Positions 38,206 through 47,896 of a stretch of 55,239 nucleotides of DNA are shown here, in pieces. This DNA comes from Enterococcus pingfangensis. Lineage in GTDB: Bacteria > Bacillota > Bacilli > Lactobacillales > Enterococcaceae. The position numbers and the translations under genes were made by a program. The DNA lies in contig NZ_BJDP01000012.1 in assembly GCF_005405205.1 (NCBI RefSeq), forward strand, positions 1 through 55,239, given 5' to 3'. The notes beneath the pieces were generated by a model that made no database searches, had not been told where the DNA came from, and saw only the letters and a program-made list of their open reading frames with translations. Numbering within the stretch: position 1 is the stretch's first letter; each line of letters starts with the position of its first letter.

Positions 38206-38583
38206 CTACTTCACTTTCCTTAAATTCTCGTCATTGATTGTAAGTCCAGCTTTTTCAGCCACTTCTTTCAGCCGATCTGAACGAGACAATTCGCTTTTTT
38301 CTTGTTGCAGCTGCGTTGCCGTTTTTTCTTTAGTATCAATGTCGGTTTGAATACTTGTAATTTCGTTTTGAGTTTTACTAATTTCATTGCGATAATTGAC
38401 CATCACGATCGATAATCCGATTAGCATTGCTAAGAAAGCCAACACCGCGAATTTTTCAACTCGCGTGATTTTCTTTAAACGATCTCCTGGAGAAACGAAA
38501 ACTTTGAAAGAATCTGGCGTTTGGTGAATTTCTTCTTGCTGAGAATCAAATGGAAATGATTGATTATTTTTTAATTCTGCCAT
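38206..38583 (-). CDS. ftsL: Cell-division protein FtsL
   Basis: Small bitopic protein of the FtsL-DivIB-DivIC complex that activates septal wall synthesis. 125 residues: cytoplasmic N-terminus, one membrane helix (about 45-65: FAVLAFLAMLIGLSIVMV), and an extracytoplasmic coiled coil (about 70-110). Identity rests on size, topology and position between rsmH and the PBP gene; sequence conservation in this family is low. Confidence 0.92.
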   Translation of the reverse strand: MAELKNNQSFPFDSQQEEIHQTPDSFKVFVSPGDRLKKITRVEKFAVLAFLAMLIGLSIVMVNYRNEISKTQNEITSIQTDIDTKEKTATQLQQEKSELSRSDRLKEVAEKAGLTINDENLRKVK

Positions 38584-38587
38584 AACC

Positions 38588-39541
38588 CTATCCTTTCTTC
38601 ACTTTCTCAGCGATTCGTAATTTTGCACTTCTCGCGCGGTTGTTGTTCTCTAATTCCTCTTCTGAAGGAATGATTGGTTTTCGGTTCACTAACTTCATTA
38701 CCGGTTGAAACTCTTCAGGAACCATCGGCAAGCCGGGAGGCATATCCTTTGGCATACTGAATTCTTTAAACATCGTTTTTACGATTCGGTCTTCTAATGA
38801 ATGGAAGGTGATGACGCTGACTCTTCCTTCAAGAGCTAGCAGGTCGATCGCTTGTTCCAAAGAACTTTCGATTGCGCCCAATTCATCATTTACAGCGATT
38901 CGAACAGCTTGGAAAACACGTTTGGCAGGATGTCCGCCTTTTCGCCGTGCCGGAGCAGGGATCGCTTCTTTAATGACATCCACTAGTTCACCCGTTGTTT
39001 CGATTGGTTTGTCCATTCGTTTGCGTTCGATTAAACGAGCGATTTGTTTAGAAAATTTTTCTTCGCCATAGCGAAAGAAAATTTTTACTAATTCATGATA
39101 CGAATAGTCATTTATGACTTGATAAGCACTCAATGGCGCCGTCTGATCCATACGCATATCTAACGGTGCGTCTTGATGGTAGCTGAATCCACGCTCTGCT
39201 TCATCGAGCTGCGGAGAGGAAACGCCTAAGTCATATAAAATACCATCGACTTCTGTCACGCCCAAATGACTCAATGCTATAGTAAGTTCTCTAAAATTAG
39301 CTTTAACAAACGTTACTTGATTTTTGGCAACATAGTCAGCCAAACGGATTTTTGCATTATCGATTGCTTTTTGATCTTGATCAAAAGCATAAAGATGCCC
39401 ATCTGTATTTAGCTGACTCAGTAAGTACTCACTATGACCAGCTCCGCCCAATGTACAATCAACATAAATACCGTTCGGTTTGATTGCTAGACCGTCAACT
39501 GTTTCGTGAAGCAAAACGGTTGTATGTTGAAAGTCTGTCAT
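38588..39541 (-). CDS. rsmH: 16S rRNA (cytosine-1402-N4)-methyltransferase
   Basis: Methylates N4 of C1402 in the 16S decoding centre using S-adenosylmethionine. 317 residues. [11 protein letters not shown] at the N-terminus, SAM loop [25 protein letters not shown], and the conserved [27 protein letters not shown] segment; C-terminal [13 protein letters not shown]. Old name mraW. Second gene of the dcw cluster, 15 bases after mraZ. Confidence 0.98.
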   Translation of the reverse strand: MTDFQHTTVLLHETVDGLAIKPNGIYVDCTLGGAGHSEYLLSQLNTDGHLYAFDQDQKAIDNAKIRLADYVAKNQVTFVKANFRELTIALSHLGVTEVDGILYDLGVSSPQLDEAERGFSYHQDAPLDMRMDQTAPLSAYQVINDYSYHELVKIFFRYGEEKFSKQIARLIERKRMDKPIETTGELVDVIKEAIPAPARRKGGHPAKRVFQAVRIAVNDELGAIESSLEQAIDLLALEGRVSVITFHSLEDRIVKTMFKEFSMPKDMPPGLPMVPEEFQPVMKLVNRKPIIPSEEELENNNRARSAKLRIAEKVKKG

Positions 39542-39556
39542 TAATAATCCTCTTCT

Positions 39557-39988
39557 CTAAAATCCAAAATCGACCATTGTCTCTGCAATGTCATCAAAAC
39601 TAGCTTCTGTTTCTTTAGTAAATTCATTCCAGCGGGTTTGATCCCAAACTTCAATTCGATTGGCCACGCCGATGATTACACATTCTTTTTCAAGTGATGC
39701 ATGATTGCGTAAAGAGACGGGAATATTGATCCGTCCTTGCTTATCAATCTCGCATTCGGTAGCTGCGGAATAAAAGAACCGAACAAACGCGCGTGCATCT
39801 TTTTTTGCAAGCGGCATTTCATTCAGCTTTGTTTCCAGCTGGTTCCATTCGTTCAATGGATAGCCGAATAGACAGCCGTCCATTCCGCGGGTCACGACAA
39901 ATTTCTCGCCTAGTTGTTCACGTAATTTTGATGGAACGATCAGTCGACCTTTAGCATCGATATTATGCTGATATTCGCCCATGAACAT
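39557..39988 (-). CDS. mraZ: Transcriptional regulator MraZ
   Basis: DNA-binding repressor/regulator of the dcw cluster. 143 residues with two SpoVT/AbrB-like repeats: [21 protein letters not shown] and [19 protein letters not shown], each with the DxKGR-type motif. ATG start with AAAGGGGTGG upstream. The direct repeats at 40025-40054, just upstream, are the likely operator (see that entry), giving autoregulation. Confidence 0.97.
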   Translation of the reverse strand: MFMGEYQHNIDAKGRLIVPSKLREQLGEKFVVTRGMDGCLFGYPLNEWNQLETKLNEMPLAKKDARAFVRFFYSAATECEIDKQGRINIPVSLRNHASLEKECVIIGVANRIEVWDQTRWNEFTKETEASFDDIAETMVDFGF

Positions 39989-40024
39989 CTAGACTCCACC
40001 CCTTTTTACCACCACATGAGATTA

Positions 40025-40054
40025 GTCTACCACAATCCTCCACAATCTACCACA
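40025..40054 (-). promoter_or_regulatory. Probable MraZ operator: three 10-bp direct repeats
   Basis: On the minus strand TGTGGTAGAT, TGTGGAGGAT and TGTGGTAGAC occur head to tail, 37 bases upstream of mraZ, with another GTGGTGG nearby (40008-40014). MraZ boxes in other bacteria are short G-rich repeats at 10-bp period (for example TGGGN5 repeats in E. coli). The match in spacing and position is good. A TTTACA-like -35 lies just upstream; I could not define the -10. Confidence 0.7.
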
Positions 40055-40156
40055 CTTTGTAAAAAACAAAAATAACACTTTTCTGACCTTTATTGACCAT
40101 ATTGTTAAATCAAGAAGATTTAGAGCTATTCGGAGTTTTTTTAAAGTACTTATTGT

Positions 40157-40528
40157 TTATAACACGCTGATAATACTTGCAATGATCAAAGCAAAATAGA
40201 CCAGAACTGAGAGTAAAAACGTTAGGCGCCAAAACATTTTAAAAAAACGACCATACATGATTTCCCGATAGCGGTAAGTTTGAAACACGACCACACCAAT
40301 CCCTAACAATAAAATGGTCAACAAAAAGTACGGTAATATTGAAAATGAGCTGATACTTTTAGAGATTTCATGCATTCCAACGATTAAAAAAGGTACGGTA
40401 ATATCTGGTGTTTTTAAATTGAAGCGTTGTTTTAATTTAAATATTGTTACAATATAATCAGACGCTAAAAAGACGATAATCGGAAAAATATACCATAACA
40501 ATAGTACTAGCAAAGATGATACCAACAA
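40157..40528 (-). CDS. DUF3397 family membrane protein
   Basis: 123 residues, about four membrane spans (5-30, 45-60, 65-82 and 100-122), no catalytic motif seen. It matches the DUF3397 family, often found just before mraZ in Firmicutes; role unknown. The start is TTG at 40528 with AGGAAGG about seven bases upstream. It ends 168 bases before mraZ, a gap that holds the MraZ repeats. Confidence 0.75.
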   Translation of the reverse strand: MLVSSLLVLLLWYIFPIIVFLASDYIVTIFKLKQRFNLKTPDITVPFLIVGMHEISKSISSFSILPYFLLTILLLGIGVVVFQTYRYREIMYGRFFKMFWRLTFLLSVLVYFALIIASIISVL

Positions 40529-40694
40529 ACACAGTCCTTCCTCTTCAAACTACTTTTTTAACTATAATATATTATCGTTACATTCTTGTTGCATTTCATC
40601 TAAAATATAAAGGATTTAACAAGTTTTAACAATTGAATTCGTGAGATTGCTGCGAAAAGATTTCTTAGTATTTTTTAAAAGTTTTTTTAGTTGT

Positions 40695-40723
40695 TTGCAG
40701 AGTTTTCATAAATGGAGTATGAT
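40695..40723 (+). promoter_or_regulatory. Promoter of the DUF4044 gene
   Basis: TTGCAG, exactly 17 bp, TATGAT, 32 bases before the ATG. Divergent from the DUF3397 gene. Confidence 0.65.
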
Positions 40724-40755
40724 GAGTTTGAAATTTTTTTGAGGATGGTGACATC

Positions 40756-40875
40756 ATGAATAATAAAAAATCTACGAGTACATTTTCTAAAGTAACGAAA
40801 GTTGTTATTTGGACCATGTTGATTTTAACAATCGGTTCATTAGTTTTAGGCAGTCTGTTTAGCGTCATGATGTAA
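40756..40875 (+). CDS. Small DUF4044 family membrane protein
   Basis: 39-residue protein, too short for most gene finders. A basic, Ser/Thr-rich N-terminus (NNKKSTSTFSKVTKV) is followed by one membrane helix (VIWTMLILTIGSLVLGSLF). This layout matches DUF4044, a conserved tiny protein family in lactic acid bacteria, of unknown function. Support: a good promoter at 40695-40723, a GAGGATGGTG ribosome site nine bases or so before the ATG, and a terminator downstream. The only plus-strand gene between zwf and the DUF3021 remnant. Confidence 0.75.
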   Translation: MNNKKSTSTFSKVTKVVIWTMLILTIGSLVLGSLFSVMM

Positions 40876-41003
40876 CCACCGTTTCATCAGCTGGTCGAGA
40901 GGCTATATACTTTCGGTTTGTTGCTGACGAGTTGTTTTATCAAACCAGTTAGGATGATACTGCAAGAGTTTTCTTATTAGAATAAATCGATCTCTTAGTG
41001 AGT

Positions 41004-41040
41004 AAAAAAATAGCCGAAGCAATTGCTTCGGCTATTTTTT
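41004..41040. terminator. Bidirectional terminator between the DUF4044 gene and recN
   Basis: Near-perfect palindrome: A-run, TAGCCGAAGCAATTGCTTCGGCTA, T-run. On the minus strand it overlaps the recN stop (41032-41034), so both convergent transcripts can end here. Confidence 0.9.
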
Positions 41041-42702
41041 GGCTAGTTGCAATAATTCTTTAGCGTGTTCGATCGACAGCTCCGTGATCTCAGTTCCTGC
41101 TAACATGCGAGCTATTTCTTCGATCCGAGCTTTTTCCGTCAATTCTTCTACTTTAGTCAGCGTACGACCCGCTGTGATTTCTTTACGGATGAATAGTTGA
41201 TGGTCGGCCCTAGCTGCGACTTGCGGCAAATGAGTAATACAAAGTGCTTGTGAATTTTGACCGATTTGATAAATTTTATCCGCGATTGCTTGCGCCACTC
41301 GGCCGCTTACACCAGTGTCGACTTCATCAAACACAATACTAGTCAAGCCTTGCGTTCTTGAAAAGATCGTCTTCAACGCTAACATGACACGGGAAATTTC
41401 TCCGCCTGAAGCGACTTTGACTAACGGTTTCAACGGCTCTCCTGGATTGGTCGTGATATAAAATTCTACTTCATCAATTCCCTCTCCGCCAAAAGTGACC
41501 GCTTTAAATTTCACCTCAAAGCGTGCATTTTCCATATACAGACTTTTTAATTCATCTTGAATCGCCGCTTCTAGTTTTTTAGCCATTTTCTTTCTGGCAG
41601 TTTGCAGCTTCTCTGCTAATTTTTGCAACTTCTCTGCTTTGGCCGCTAATTCGAGCTCCAATTTTTCAAGCTTATCTCCTGAAAAATCTGAATCTAACAA
41701 TTCTTGGCTGATCTGCTCATAATAATTTAAAATAATCTCGATTGAATCACCATATTTTCGTTTTAACTGGTGAATCAATTCCAATCGCTCATTGACTAAG
41801 TCTAGCCGCTCTTCGTCCAACTCCAATTGATCCAGCTGACGTCCAATCTCGCTGACAGCATCTTGCAATAAATAATAGGCGCTGTGGACATTATCAGAAA
41901 TACTTTCATAATCCTGATCTAAAGATGCAATCGTCTGAAGCTCTTGACTAGCCGAACCAATCGTATCTAACGAGCTGGTTTCTTCATTGGTCATCGCTTG
42001 GTAGCTGTAAGAAAGACTATCGACGATCTTTTGATAGTTTGTCAGTTTTTCACGTTCTTCTACTAATTTTTCTTCCTCACCGCTGATCAGTCCAGCATTG
42101 CTAATCTCTTCTTGTTGAAAAGTCAGCATATCGATTCGCTGGGCAAAAGATTGTTCGTTTTGTTTGAATTTTTTTACTTGATTCGCTAAAGAAATATAGT
42201 CCTTGTAAGCTGTTTGATAATTACTTTTGGTTTTTTGAAAAGCTGCATCGCCAAAACTGTCCAGCAGGCGCAAATGAGATTCCGGATGCATCAGTTCTTG
42301 ATGATCGTTTTGTCCTTGAATATCGACTAAAAATTGTCCGATCCGGCGCAAGTTCGCTAACGTTACGATCCTGCCATTTACCCGTGAGACACTTTTTCCA
42401 GAAACATTCAAATCTCTTTGAACGATCAGTCCCGCCTCATCGACTTCGATCCCAAATTCCTCCAGCAATAAACGGAATTCCGGCTGTTCAGGCAAATCAA
42501 AAAGTCCTTCTACTAAACATTTATCGCTGCCTTGGCGAATATATTCAATTGAAGAACGGGCACCAGCTAATAAGCTGACGGCATCGATAATAATCGATTT
42601 CCCGGCACCAGTCTCGCCGGTCAATGCGGTCATTCCATCAGTAAAACTTAAATGCAACGAAGAAATGATCGCAAAATTTTTAATTGTCAATTCTTGTAAC
42701 AT
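41032..42702 (-). CDS. recN: DNA repair protein RecN
   Basis: SMC-like ATPase recruited early to double-strand breaks. 556 residues. Walker A GETGAGKSIIIDAVSLLAG near residue 30, long coiled-coil arms (about 150-370, Glu/Lys/Leu-rich), ABC signature VASGGEISRVMLALK, and Walker B SIVFDEVDTGVSGR. ATG start. It follows argR as in many Firmicutes; the stop lies within the terminator palindrome. Confidence 0.97.
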   Translation of the reverse strand: MLQELTIKNFAIISSLHLSFTDGMTALTGETGAGKSIIIDAVSLLAGARSSIEYIRQGSDKCLVEGLFDLPEQPEFRLLLEEFGIEVDEAGLIVQRDLNVSGKSVSRVNGRIVTLANLRRIGQFLVDIQGQNDHQELMHPESHLRLLDSFGDAAFQKTKSNYQTAYKDYISLANQVKKFKQNEQSFAQRIDMLTFQQEEISNAGLISGEEEKLVEEREKLTNYQKIVDSLSYSYQAMTNEETSSLDTIGSASQELQTIASLDQDYESISDNVHSAYYLLQDAVSEIGRQLDQLELDEERLDLVNERLELIHQLKRKYGDSIEIILNYYEQISQELLDSDFSGDKLEKLELELAAKAEKLQKLAEKLQTARKKMAKKLEAAIQDELKSLYMENARFEVKFKAVTFGGEGIDEVEFYITTNPGEPLKPLVKVASGGEISRVMLALKTIFSRTQGLTSIVFDEVDTGVSGRVAQAIADKIYQIGQNSQALCITHLPQVAARADHQLFIRKEITAGRTLTKVEELTEKARIEEIARMLAGTEITELSIEHAKELLQLAKK

Positions 42703-42731
42703 TCTTCCAATTCCCCTTTTGATCAGACCTG

Positions 42732-43190
42732 CTAATTATTTTGACTTTTCTCAGTAATTTCTTGGTGGATCTGCTTAGCATCTTCTTCTGTTCGAACGAT
42801 CAGCAAAATGCTGTCGTCATCATTCAGTGTCGTAAATAACTTTGCCGAAAATTGCTTTTCTAATAGATTCGCACAAGCCGCCGCATTTCCCGGCAGTGTT
42901 TTCACGTTGATGAATTTTTCCATCTGATCAACGGAGATCACTGCTTCTTTTAACAGATCGGTCAGTTTTTCATTTACATCTTCTTGTTCTTTACGCGGTA
43001 CGCTGTAACGATACCCGCCATTTTGCGCCGGTACTTTGATCAATTTCATTTCCTTGATATCTCGTGAAATCGTTGCTTGCGTTACCGCCACACCTCGTTG
43101 CGCAAAGATCGCTACGAAATCTTCTTGCTTTTTCACGTCGTGTTCACTCAAAAGTTGAGTGATGATTCGGTGCCGTTCTTGTTTTCGCAT
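42732..43190 (-). CDS. argR: Arginine repressor ArgR/AhrC
   Basis: Arginine-responsive regulator of biosynthesis and catabolism. 152 residues. N-terminal winged helix (about 1-70: RHRIITQLLSEHDVKKQEDF, VTQATISRDIKEM) and C-terminal hexamerisation/arginine domain with KTLPGNAAACANLLE and NDDDSILLIVR. Enterococci carry several paralogues; the recN-linked copy corresponds to ahrC. ATG with GGAGAAGG upstream. Confidence 0.95.
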   Translation of the reverse strand: MRKQERHRIITQLLSEHDVKKQEDFVAIFAQRGVAVTQATISRDIKEMKLIKVPAQNGGYRYSVPRKEQEDVNEKLTDLLKEAVISVDQMEKFINVKTLPGNAAACANLLEKQFSAKLFTTLNDDDSILLIVRTEEDAKQIHQEITEKSQNN

Positions 43191-43205
43191 TCCTTCTCCT
43201 CCCGA

Positions 43206-44021
43206 TTACTTATCTAGTTGCTGATGCGCCTCTGATACTACGGCGTCTAAACTGATTGCTGGATTAATGACACCTGTTTCCGGTACCTTTTTCAAATGCG
43301 CGAGAAATTCAATATTCCCTTCACCGCCTGTGATAGGAGAAAAAGTCAATCCTTCCACATCAAATCCATGAGCGATAGCAAAGCTGGTAATATCTTCTAA
43401 GACCATCAAATGTATTTTAGGATCTTTGATGATTCCCTTTTTACCGACAAATTCTTTTCCGGCTTCAAATTGAGGCTTGATCAAGGCAATCACATCCCCA
43501 TCATCTGTCAAAATGTCATGCAATGGCGGTAAAATCAATCGCAATGAAATAAATGAAACATCGATCGTAGCAAAATTTGGCTGTCCGCGATCAAAGTCGG
43601 CCAATTTAGAATAGCGGAAATTGGTTCGCTCCATTACAACTACGCGTTCATCTTGCCGTAATTTCCAAGCCAGCTGATTGTAGCCGACATCTAACGCATA
43701 ACTTAATGTCGCACCATTTTGTAAAGCAACATCTGTAAATCCGCCTGTAGAAGATCCAATGTCTAATAACGTCTTTTGATCAATCGCTACATCAAAGAAC
43801 TTTAATGCTTTTTCTAATTTCAATCCGCCGCGGGAAACATACGCCAAGCTTTGGCCTTTGACTTGTAACATCGTTTCAAGCGGGATCTTTTCACCTGGTT
43901 TATCCAGCCGTTCATTTTTCTGATCGTAGACTAGTCCCGCCATCACGCCGCGTTTTGCTTTTTCTCTCGTCTCAAAAAGACCTTGATTAAAAGCTAATAC
44001 ATCTACACGTTCTTTTTTCAT
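43206..44021 (-). CDS. tlyA: TlyA family rRNA 2'-O-methyltransferase
   Basis: S4-domain plus FtsJ-like methyltransferase, 271 residues. N-terminal S4 region MKKERVDVLAFNQGLFETREKAKRG (about 1-65); SAM loop DIGSSTGGFTDVAL; conserved KPQFEAGKE. TlyA of mycobacteria methylates 16S C1409 and 23S C1920; the Bacillus equivalent is yqxC. Older labels call it hemolysin A, which is not supported here. Between ispA and argR; dxs, which sits here in Bacillus, is absent. Confidence 0.94.
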   Translation of the reverse strand: MKKERVDVLAFNQGLFETREKAKRGVMAGLVYDQKNERLDKPGEKIPLETMLQVKGQSLAYVSRGGLKLEKALKFFDVAIDQKTLLDIGSSTGGFTDVALQNGATLSYALDVGYNQLAWKLRQDERVVVMERTNFRYSKLADFDRGQPNFATIDVSFISLRLILPPLHDILTDDGDVIALIKPQFEAGKEFVGKKGIIKDPKIHLMVLEDITSFAIAHGFDVEGLTFSPITGGEGNIEFLAHLKKVPETGVINPAISLDAVVSEAHQQLDK

Positions 44022-44066
44022 TTCGTCCCCTACTTCATAAATAGATTTAGTCTTGCTTTGAGTTGA

Positions 44067-44951
44067 CTACTTTTCTAAGACAAAAAGTGTTAATAATTCT
44101 GTAAAGATCTGCGGTTGGAATTCTGCGGTCTCTTCTAGTTGTTGAATGATCATTTCAGCTTGGCTCAATTCATCCGTCAGAGCTTGACGTGCACCTTCTA
44201 AACCTAATAATGCTGGATACGTACTTTTCTCTGATTTTTCATCTTGGCCAACTTGTTTGCCCAATTCCTCAGTAGTCCCGACAATATCTAATAAATCATC
44301 ACGAATTTGAAAAGCCAAGCCAATGTGTTCACCAAGTTTTTCAAGCCGTTCTAACACGTACTCTGTCTGATTGGCTAAAATACCGCCTGCCACAAAAGCA
44401 TAGGTCAGCAACGCACCTGTTTTTCCGCGGTGAATAGCCTTTAATTCCGCGAGCGAGACATGCCGCTTTTCTGCAGTCATATCTCCTGCTTGTCCTGCTA
44501 CCATTCCACCGATTCCTGCTGCTTTTGCCAGTAGTTGGATCAACAAAACATTTTCTGTTGAAGTCAGCGTCGTTTCACTGATCAATTGAAACGCACCTGT
44601 CAAAAGACCATCGCCGGCTAGAATTGCCAGTGCGTCGCCAAATACTTTATGATTCGTTGGCTGACCGCGACGCAGATCATCATTATCCATCGCAGGCAGA
44701 TCATCATGGATCAGCGAGTACGTATGGATCATTTCAAGTGCTCCAGCTGTCTGATAAACAGGCAGTGTGCTTTCTTTTTGAAATGCTCGAACGGTCGCCA
44801 AAACGATCAGCGGTCGGACCCGTTTGCCGCCTGCTTCAATTGAATAAAGCATACTTTTTTTCAACTCATCATGAGTAGTGTAGTTGGTGATAAAATCAAT
44901 GATCTCTTTTTCAACTTTAGGTAGCTCTTCAGCAGAAAGCTGCTGCAACAT
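44067..44951 (-). CDS. ispA: Farnesyl diphosphate synthase (short-chain polyprenyl synthetase)
   Basis: Condenses IPP with DMAPP/GPP to farnesyl diphosphate, feeding undecaprenyl synthesis. 294 residues, all-helical. First aspartate motif DDLPAMDNDDLRRG (DDxxxxD form with two extra residues, as in type-II bacterial FPPS) and second DDLLD; GKRVRPLIVLA also visible. Its ATG overlaps the xseB stop (TAATG), indicating coupled translation. Confidence 0.95.
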   Translation of the reverse strand: MLQQLSAEELPKVEKEIIDFITNYTTHDELKKSMLYSIEAGGKRVRPLIVLATVRAFQKESTLPVYQTAGALEMIHTYSLIHDDLPAMDNDDLRRGQPTNHKVFGDALAILAGDGLLTGAFQLISETTLTSTENVLLIQLLAKAAGIGGMVAGQAGDMTAEKRHVSLAELKAIHRGKTGALLTYAFVAGGILANQTEYVLERLEKLGEHIGLAFQIRDDLLDIVGTTEELGKQVGQDEKSEKSTYPALLGLEGARQALTDELSQAEMIIQQLEETAEFQPQIFTELLTLFVLEK

Positions 44952-45172
44952 TAGGCTTCCTCCTCACCAGTAAAAGGGACTTCCTCATCTTCGCTCATCA
45001 TTTTTGTCAACATTTTTTCTGCTTTAGTCAATGTATCTTGACATTGTTTGCTCAAAACCATTCCTTTTTGAAAAGCTTCTAGCGCTTCTTCCAATGGCAC
45101 ATCGCCGCGTTCTAGCTGAGTTACGATCGTTTCTAGTTGTGCGATTGATTCTTCAAAGGTCGTGTTCTCCAT
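44951..45172 (-). CDS. xseB: Exodeoxyribonuclease VII small subunit
   Basis: 73-residue coiled-coil subunit that binds XseA to form exonuclease VII, which degrades single-stranded DNA. Typical [34 protein letters not shown] pattern (heptads) near the N-terminus, acidic tail. Start and stop both overlap neighbours by one base (TAATG), a strong sign of a single operon. Confidence 0.96.
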   Translation of the reverse strand: MENTTFEESIAQLETIVTQLERGDVPLEEALEAFQKGMVLSKQCQDTLTKAEKMLTKMMSEDEEVPFTGEEEA

Positions 45173-46506
45173 TATTTTTCCCCTTTTTCGATTTCTAAAA
45201 CGGATGCTCTCACGGAGCCATCCACAAAATGAACCGTCATTTCTGCTTCTTCTAAATCTTTTACCGAACGGATCACATGATCATTTTGAGTCGTATAAGA
45301 AAATCCGCGTCCCATCGTCTTTAAAGGACTCAATAAATCAAGCGATGTGATTGCTTGCTGCAGACGTCGCTGCTGATTTTCTAAATAACCTTGTATTTGT
45401 TCTTGCAATCGTTCATGTAAATAGTCTGTTTGTTGTTGTGCTTGTTTTACACGACTGACGGGATTGGCTTGAACTAAACGATTGTTAGCTTGCATTAATT
45501 CCCGTTCTCGTTGATTTACTAAAACAGTCATATTTTGCTGCAATTGTTGCGTCAAGCGATCTAATTGGACACTTTGCGCTTCATATAAGCGATTCGGCTG
45601 TCTAAAAATATACGATTGCTGCAGTCGCTCAAAGCGCTCTTTTTTCCGCTGTAATTGATGCAGAAAGGCTTGTTCTAAACGTGCTTGTTTTTCTTTGATT
45701 CGTAAAATTTCTTCCGATAAAACTGGTACTGCTAATTCTGCCGCCGCTGTCGGTGTCGCAGCCCGTACATCGGCAACTAAGTCCGCGATCGTCGTATCTG
45801 TTTCATGTCCGACAGATGAGATAATCGGAATGGGCGAAGCAGCGATTGCACGAGCGACGATTTCTTCATTGAAAGGCCATAAATCTTCAATCGATCCGCC
45901 GCCTCGTCCAATGATTATCGTATCAAAGTCCAGCATTTCGGCCCTTTTGATATTTTCAACAATATTGGCCGCTGCTTTCTCGCCTTGGACAAGCGTTGGG
46001 AATAAAACTAGCTGAGTGATAGGATAGCGCCGCTTTACTGTCGTGATGATGTCGCGAATGACCGCACCGCTAGGACTGGTCAACACGGCGATTCGTTTAG
46101 GATAGCGCGGCAATTGTTTTTTCGGTTGTGAAAATAGTCCTTCTTTTTCTAATTTCTCCCGTAATTCCGCCAACGCTTGGTATAACGCCCCCACACCGTC
46201 AGGTTCCATATGATCAATATAAATTTGATACATCCCGCTGGCTTCATACAAGGCGATTCGACCTACTACTAAAACTTTCATTCCTTCTTTAGGAGTAAAT
46301 TTCAGTTTTTGGAAAGCACCTTTGAACATGATCGCATTGATTTTGGAGCGTTCATCTTTCAAACTAAAATATTGGTGATTATTGGGCCGCATACGAAAGT
46401 TGGAGATTTCTCCGGTCAAATAGACCCGCTCTAAATAGGGGTCTACATCGAACTTTCGTTTAATATATTTATTTAACGCACTGACAGTCAAATACTCTTG
46501 TGCCAT
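45172..46506 (-). CDS. xseA: Exodeoxyribonuclease VII large subunit
   Basis: Catalytic subunit of exonuclease VII. 444 residues. N-terminal OB fold (about 10-110: [11 protein letters not shown]), catalytic domain with [32 protein letters not shown] and [31 protein letters not shown] core, then a long coiled coil (about 265-400). ATG with AGAGG upstream, 15 bases after folD. Confidence 0.97.
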   Translation of the reverse strand: MAQEYLTVSALNKYIKRKFDVDPYLERVYLTGEISNFRMRPNNHQYFSLKDERSKINAIMFKGAFQKLKFTPKEGMKVLVVGRIALYEASGMYQIYIDHMEPDGVGALYQALAELREKLEKEGLFSQPKKQLPRYPKRIAVLTSPSGAVIRDIITTVKRRYPITQLVLFPTLVQGEKAAANIVENIKRAEMLDFDTIIIGRGGGSIEDLWPFNEEIVARAIAASPIPIISSVGHETDTTIADLVADVRAATPTAAAELAVPVLSEEILRIKEKQARLEQAFLHQLQRKKERFERLQQSYIFRQPNRLYEAQSVQLDRLTQQLQQNMTVLVNQRERELMQANNRLVQANPVSRVKQAQQQTDYLHERLQEQIQGYLENQQRRLQQAITSLDLLSPLKTMGRGFSYTTQNDHVIRSVKDLEEAEMTVHFVDGSVRASVLEIEKGEK

Positions 46507-46521
46507 TTGAACACCTCTTTG

Positions 46522-47379
46522 CTATTTATGATCCAATACTTGGCGTTCGCAGCACTCGACTGTTTGCTGCATCAACATTGTAATGGTCATCGGACCCACG
46601 CCGCCAGGAACTGGTGTGATATAGCCAGCAATCGGTTCGACTTCATCAAATTTCACATCACCGATCAACTTGCCGTCTTCATTCCGATTCATCCCAACAT
46701 CGATTACAACTGCTCCAGGTTTGATGAACTCTTTTGTCACAAAATGTCCTCTGCCGATCGCTACGACTAAAATATCCGCCTTGCTAGCGACTTTTGCTAA
46801 GTCTTCTGTTTTTGAATGAGTCAATGTCACTGTCGCATCCGCCTCTAAAAGCAAGATCGCCATCGGTTTGCCGACGATATTGCTTCGGCCAATCACAACT
46901 GCTTGTTTGCCGGCTAGTGGGATATCATACTCTTCAAACATTTTCATGATCCCATAAGGGGTACAAGGAATCGTATGCGGCATCCCCGCAAATAATCGGC
47001 CCATGTTCATCGGATGGAACCCGTCGACATCCTTTAACGGATTGATCGCAAGCAACACTTTTTCTTCATTGATATGCGCCGGTAATGGCAGCTGTACTAA
47101 AATACCGTGGAACTCGTTGGCTTTATTGAAATATTCAATCTCTTTGATCAGCTCAGCTTCGGTAATCGACGCTGGATACCGTCTTACGTCAGAATGGATC
47201 CCAATTCTTTTTGCAGCACGTTCTTTATTCCTTACATATATTTGACTAGCGGGGTTCTCTCCGACTAGTAACACGACTAAGCCTGGGTGGATATCTTTTG
47301 CTGCTAAATTTTCGACTTGTTTCGCCGTTTCTTGTTGAAGCTTCTCTGCTAATTTTTTACCATCAATAAGTTGCGCCAT
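46522..47379 (-). CDS. folD: Methylenetetrahydrofolate dehydrogenase/cyclohydrolase
   Basis: Bifunctional one-carbon enzyme interconverting 5,10-methylene-THF and 10-formyl-THF. 285 residues from [16 protein letters not shown] precedes this ATG, and the longer frame to 47460 runs through the nusB terminator. Seen: [14 protein letters not shown] with the catalytic Lys of family YxxxK type, [26 protein letters not shown] for NADP, and [11 protein letters not shown] near the end. Confidence 0.97.
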   Translation of the reverse strand: MAQLIDGKKLAEKLQQETAKQVENLAAKDIHPGLVVLLVGENPASQIYVRNKERAAKRIGIHSDVRRYPASITEAELIKEIEYFNKANEFHGILVQLPLPAHINEEKVLLAINPLKDVDGFHPMNMGRLFAGMPHTIPCTPYGIMKMFEEYDIPLAGKQAVVIGRSNIVGKPMAILLLEADATVTLTHSKTEDLAKVASKADILVVAIGRGHFVTKEFIKPGAVVIDVGMNRNEDGKLIGDVKFDEVEPIAGYITPVPGGVGPMTITMLMQQTVECCERQVLDHK

Positions 47380-47415
47380 GTTACTTCCCCACTTCTTTTC
47401 TCTAGATAGTTTAAA

Positions 47416-47459
47416 TGAAGCTGGGTAAATAGCTTTATTAGCTATTTGCCCCAGCTTCA
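47416..47459 (-). terminator. Hairpin overlapping the end of nusB
   Basis: On the minus strand TGAAGCTGGG plus AAATAGC pair with GCTATTT plus CCCAGCTTCA around a 7-base loop; TTTAAACT follows. The long stem includes the last nusB codons. The T-run is poor, so it may attenuate rather than stop transcription into folD. Confidence 0.6.
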
Positions 47460-47896
47460 TCGATTTCTTTCATTACATTAGATAAGATTCCATTGACAAA
47501 CTTTCTTGACTGATCATCACTGAAAGTTTTGGCTAATTCGATTGCTTCATTCAGAACCACTCGATTGGGCACTTGAGTGTTGTACAGCATCTCATAGATC
47601 CCGATTCGCAAGATAATCAAATCCATTTTTGCAATTCGTTGAATCGACCAGTTAGAACGCAAATGTTTTTGGATGATCGCATCTAGTTCTGTTTGGTGCG
47701 CTACGACTCCGCCGACTAATTCATCCAGATAACCCGGAACGAAATCTTCTTCGTCTTCACTGACAAATGCCTGTTGGTCAATGCTCAACGCATGGTTGAT
47801 CGCATCTTTTTTAGTTAATTCTTGATTAAAATCCAATGGAAACAATGCCTGTAAGGCTTTTTCCCGGATCTCATGACGTGATAGTTCTTTACTCAT
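47438..47896 (-). CDS. nusB: Transcription antitermination factor NusB
   Basis: Binds boxA RNA with S10 to promote rRNA antitermination. 152 residues, all-helical. I set the start at 47896 (ATGAGTAAAG) with AGAGG six bases upstream; the longer frame has no ribosome site. It overlaps the end of the Asp23-family gene by 8 bases. Seen: [14 protein letters not shown] at the N-terminus, [16 protein letters not shown] and FVNGILSNV near the C-terminus. Confidence 0.97.
   Translation of the reverse strand: MSKELSRHEIREKALQALFPLDFNQELTKKDAINHALSIDQQAFVSEDEEDFVPGYLDELVGGVVAHQTELDAIIQKHLRSNWSIQRIAKMDLIILRIGIYEMLYNTQVPNRVVLNEAIELAKTFSDDQSRKFVNGILSNVMKEIDEAGANS

Noticed and set aside
40025..40054. Possible DnaA-box cluster
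   Set aside because: Units are TGTGGTAGAT-like, not TTATCCACA; the position before mraZ fits an MraZ operator better.
43206..44021. Hemolysin/virulence factor label for TlyA
   Set aside because: The S4 plus FtsJ-like fold and SAM motif point to an rRNA methyltransferase; the toxin label is historical.
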